This document shows positions 62,755-64,000 of a DNA stretch of 64,000 bases, piece by piece (position 1 is the stretch's first letter; the number at the start of each line of letters is the position of its first letter). This DNA is from Klebsiella huaxiensis (GTDB lineage: Bacteria; Pseudomonadota; Gammaproteobacteria; Enterobacterales; Enterobacteriaceae). The stretch is taken from NCBI RefSeq assembly GCF_003261575.2, contig NZ_CP036175.1, forward strand, positions 5,518,001-5,582,000, in the 5' to 3' direction. The position numbers and the translations under genes were made by a program. The notes under the pieces are model-generated. The model saw nothing but the letters and a program-made list of their open reading frames with translations. It was not told the DNA's origin and ran no database searches.

Positions 62755-63345
62755 ATGGAGGAGAAGACCGTGCAACGTGAAGATGTCCTGGGTGAAGCCA
62801 TCCAAATCCTCGAAATCGAGGGTATCGCGAACACCACGCTGGAAATGGTCGCCGAGCGCGTGGCTTACCCGCTCGATGACCTCAAGCGTTTCTGGCCCGA
62901 CCGCGAAGCCCTGCTGTATGACGCGCTACGCTATCTCAGCCATCAGGTCGACGTCTGGCGTCGTCAGCTATTGCTGGACGACTCGCTAAGCGCGGAGCAG
63001 AAACTGCTGGCGCGTTATGCTGCGCTGACCACATGCGTGAGCAATCATCGCTATCCAGGCTGCCTGTTTATTGCTGCCTGTACGTTCTATCCGGACGCCC
63101 AGCATCCGATCCATCAGCTTGCTGAGCAGCAAAAGCAGGCTTCGCTGGCCTACACTCATGAATTGCTTAGCCAGCTCGAAGTTGACGATCCGGCAATGGT
63201 CGCGAAGCAGATGGAACTTATTATCGAAGGCTGCCTGAGCCGCCTGTTGATCAAACGCAGTCAGGCCGATGTCGATACCGCACGTCGCCTGGCGGAAGAC
63301 ATTTTGCGTTTTGCTCAGTGCCGAATGGGCGGGGCTCTAACCTGA
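62755..63345 (+). CDS. yjdC: TetR-family regulator YjdC
   Basis: A 196-residue regulator with an N-terminal TetR helix-turn-helix ([36 protein letters not shown]) and a YjdC-type C-terminal domain ([63 protein letters not shown]). The ATG at 62755 has a strong AGGAGG upstream; GTGs at 62731 and 62770 are alternatives. It follows dsbD closely, probably in the same transcript. Effector and targets are unknown. Confidence 0.92.
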   Translation: MEEKTVQREDVLGEAIQILEIEGIANTTLEMVAERVAYPLDDLKRFWPDREALLYDALRYLSHQVDVWRRQLLLDDSLSAEQKLLARYAALTTCVSNHRYPGCLFIAACTFYPDAQHPIHQLAEQQKQASLAYTHELLSQLEVDDPAMVAKQMELIIEGCLSRLLIKRSQADVDTARRLAEDILRFAQCRMGGALT

Positions 63346-63413
63346 TTCCGATATCTTAACCGATACATCACGCATATAATTTCCCCCTCACGGATATGCT
63401 GACAGGGTTTTAT

Positions 63414-64000
63414 ATGCGTTCTCTTCTTTGGGTTGCCATCATGGGGCTGTGTTCGACACCGCTTCTGGCAGCTTCCCCGCAAGGTTTTTCTTTCGCGCAC
63501 AAAGACTGGGAACTTGCCTGTGACAACACCGGTACCTGTCGGGCTGCGGGCTATGGCACGACAATGGGTGAAGTCAGCGTCTTGCTGACACGCAACGCGG
63601 GCGAGGCACAGCACGTCATCGCCCTCGCCACCTTCGCCCAGACCGAGCACGATATTCCGCCCGATGCGACGGTGAATTTATTCATCGACGGTCAGGATAA
63701 CGGCGCGCTTGATGCCAACGACGAGAGCCATTTTCGCTTTGACGATACCCAGACAGCGGCTCTGATTCAGGCCCTGGAGCACAACGGCAAAATTGAGCTG
63801 GCGCTTAACGACGAGCGCAAGCAGCTCTCCAGCACAGGCAGCAGCGCCGTATTTCTGAAAATGGATGAGTTCCAGCAGCGCCTGGGCACCGCCGATGCGC
63901 TGCTGCGTAAAGGCGATGCAGGAGATGACAACATCCTGGCGGCAACGCCTGCGCCGGAAATTATCGCCGCGCCTGTCATTCACAATGCAGCAACCACGAC
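63414..64000 (+). CDS. DUF1176-like periplasmic protein, 3' end outside window
   Basis: The frame opens at the ATG at 63414 and continues past the right edge: 195 complete codons are present. The start MRSLLWVAIMGLCSTPLLAAS is a signal peptide. The body (FAHKDWELACDNTGTCRAAGYG, with a Cys pair) resembles DUF1176 proteins, which are about 340 residues long. E. coli K-12 has no such gene next to yjdC, where tRNA-Phe (pheU) is found instead. A TATAAT lies at 63375-63380. Function is unknown. Confidence 0.75.
   Translation, partial: MRSLLWVAIMGLCSTPLLAASPQGFSFAHKDWELACDNTGTCRAAGYGTTMGEVSVLLTRNAGEAQHVIALATFAQTEHDIPPDATVNLFIDGQDNGALDANDESHFRFDDTQTAALIQALEHNGKIELALNDERKQLSSTGSSAVFLKMDEFQQRLGTADALLRKGDAGDDNILAATPAPEIIAAPVIHNAATT

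Overview
The window is a chromosomal segment of a gamma-proteobacterium of the family Enterobacteriaceae. It corresponds, gene for gene, to the E. coli K-12 region at about 94-95 minutes: ula, aidB, nsrR-rnr-rlmB, purA, hfl/hfq/miaA/mutL, tRNA-Gly, orn-rsgA-psd-mscM, epmA-frd, blc-sugE-ecn-efp-epmB, groESL and aspA-dcuA-cutA-dsbD. Protein identity to E. coli is high, but several E. coli neighbours are missing: yjfI to yjfC, yjeN/yjeO and ampC. yjeM is only a broken remnant. This suggests a non-Escherichia genus such as an Enterobacter, Lelliottia, Klebsiella or Citrobacter relative. I cannot fix the genus from sequence alone.

Layout. 1-4.2 kb: ascorbate utilisation (ulaA cut by the left edge, ulaG, ulaR) and the YjfP esterase. 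4.4-7.2 kb: small stress proteins BsmA and YjfN, AidB, and an unrecognised 120-residue protein. 7.2-11.0 kb: the nitric-oxide sensor NsrR with RNase R and the 23S rRNA methylase RlmB. 11.1-23.6 kb: purA, yjeT, then a long minus-strand cluster (nnr-tsaE-amiB-mutL-miaA-hfq-hflX-hflK-hflC) for repair, tRNA modification, RNA chaperoning, cell separation and membrane proteolysis control. A lone double-glycine peptide gene sits between yjeT and hflC. 23.6-32.7 kb: queG, a datA-like DnaA-box cluster, three identical tRNA-Gly genes, an ArtJ-like binding protein, orn, rsgA, psd and mscM. 32.7-40.9 kb: the yjeM remnant, epmA, fumarate reductase frdABCD, blc, sugE with a guanidine-II riboswitch, the entericidin genes ecnB and ecnA, efp and epmB. 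epmA, efp and epmB together give most of the EF-P beta-lysylation pathway.

40.9-52.9 kb is an AT-rich accessory island between epmB and yjeI. It holds a tail-anchored winged-helix regulator, a four-gene chaperone-usher fimbrial operon, and a class II microcin-type secretion locus. That locus has two small peptides with double-glycine leaders, a CvaA/HlyD-type adaptor, a CvaB-type ABC transporter with an N-terminal C39 peptidase, and a YjeJ-like protein of unknown function. The lone peptide gene at 12.9 kb has the same leader type, so the exporter probably serves three peptides at two sites. This is the most interesting system in the window. I could not recognise an immunity gene.

52.9-64 kb returns to core genome: yjeI, the heat-shock groSL operon, yjeH, fxsA, aspA, dcuA, cutA, dsbD, the TetR-type regulator yjdC, and a DUF1176-like periplasmic protein cut by the right edge.
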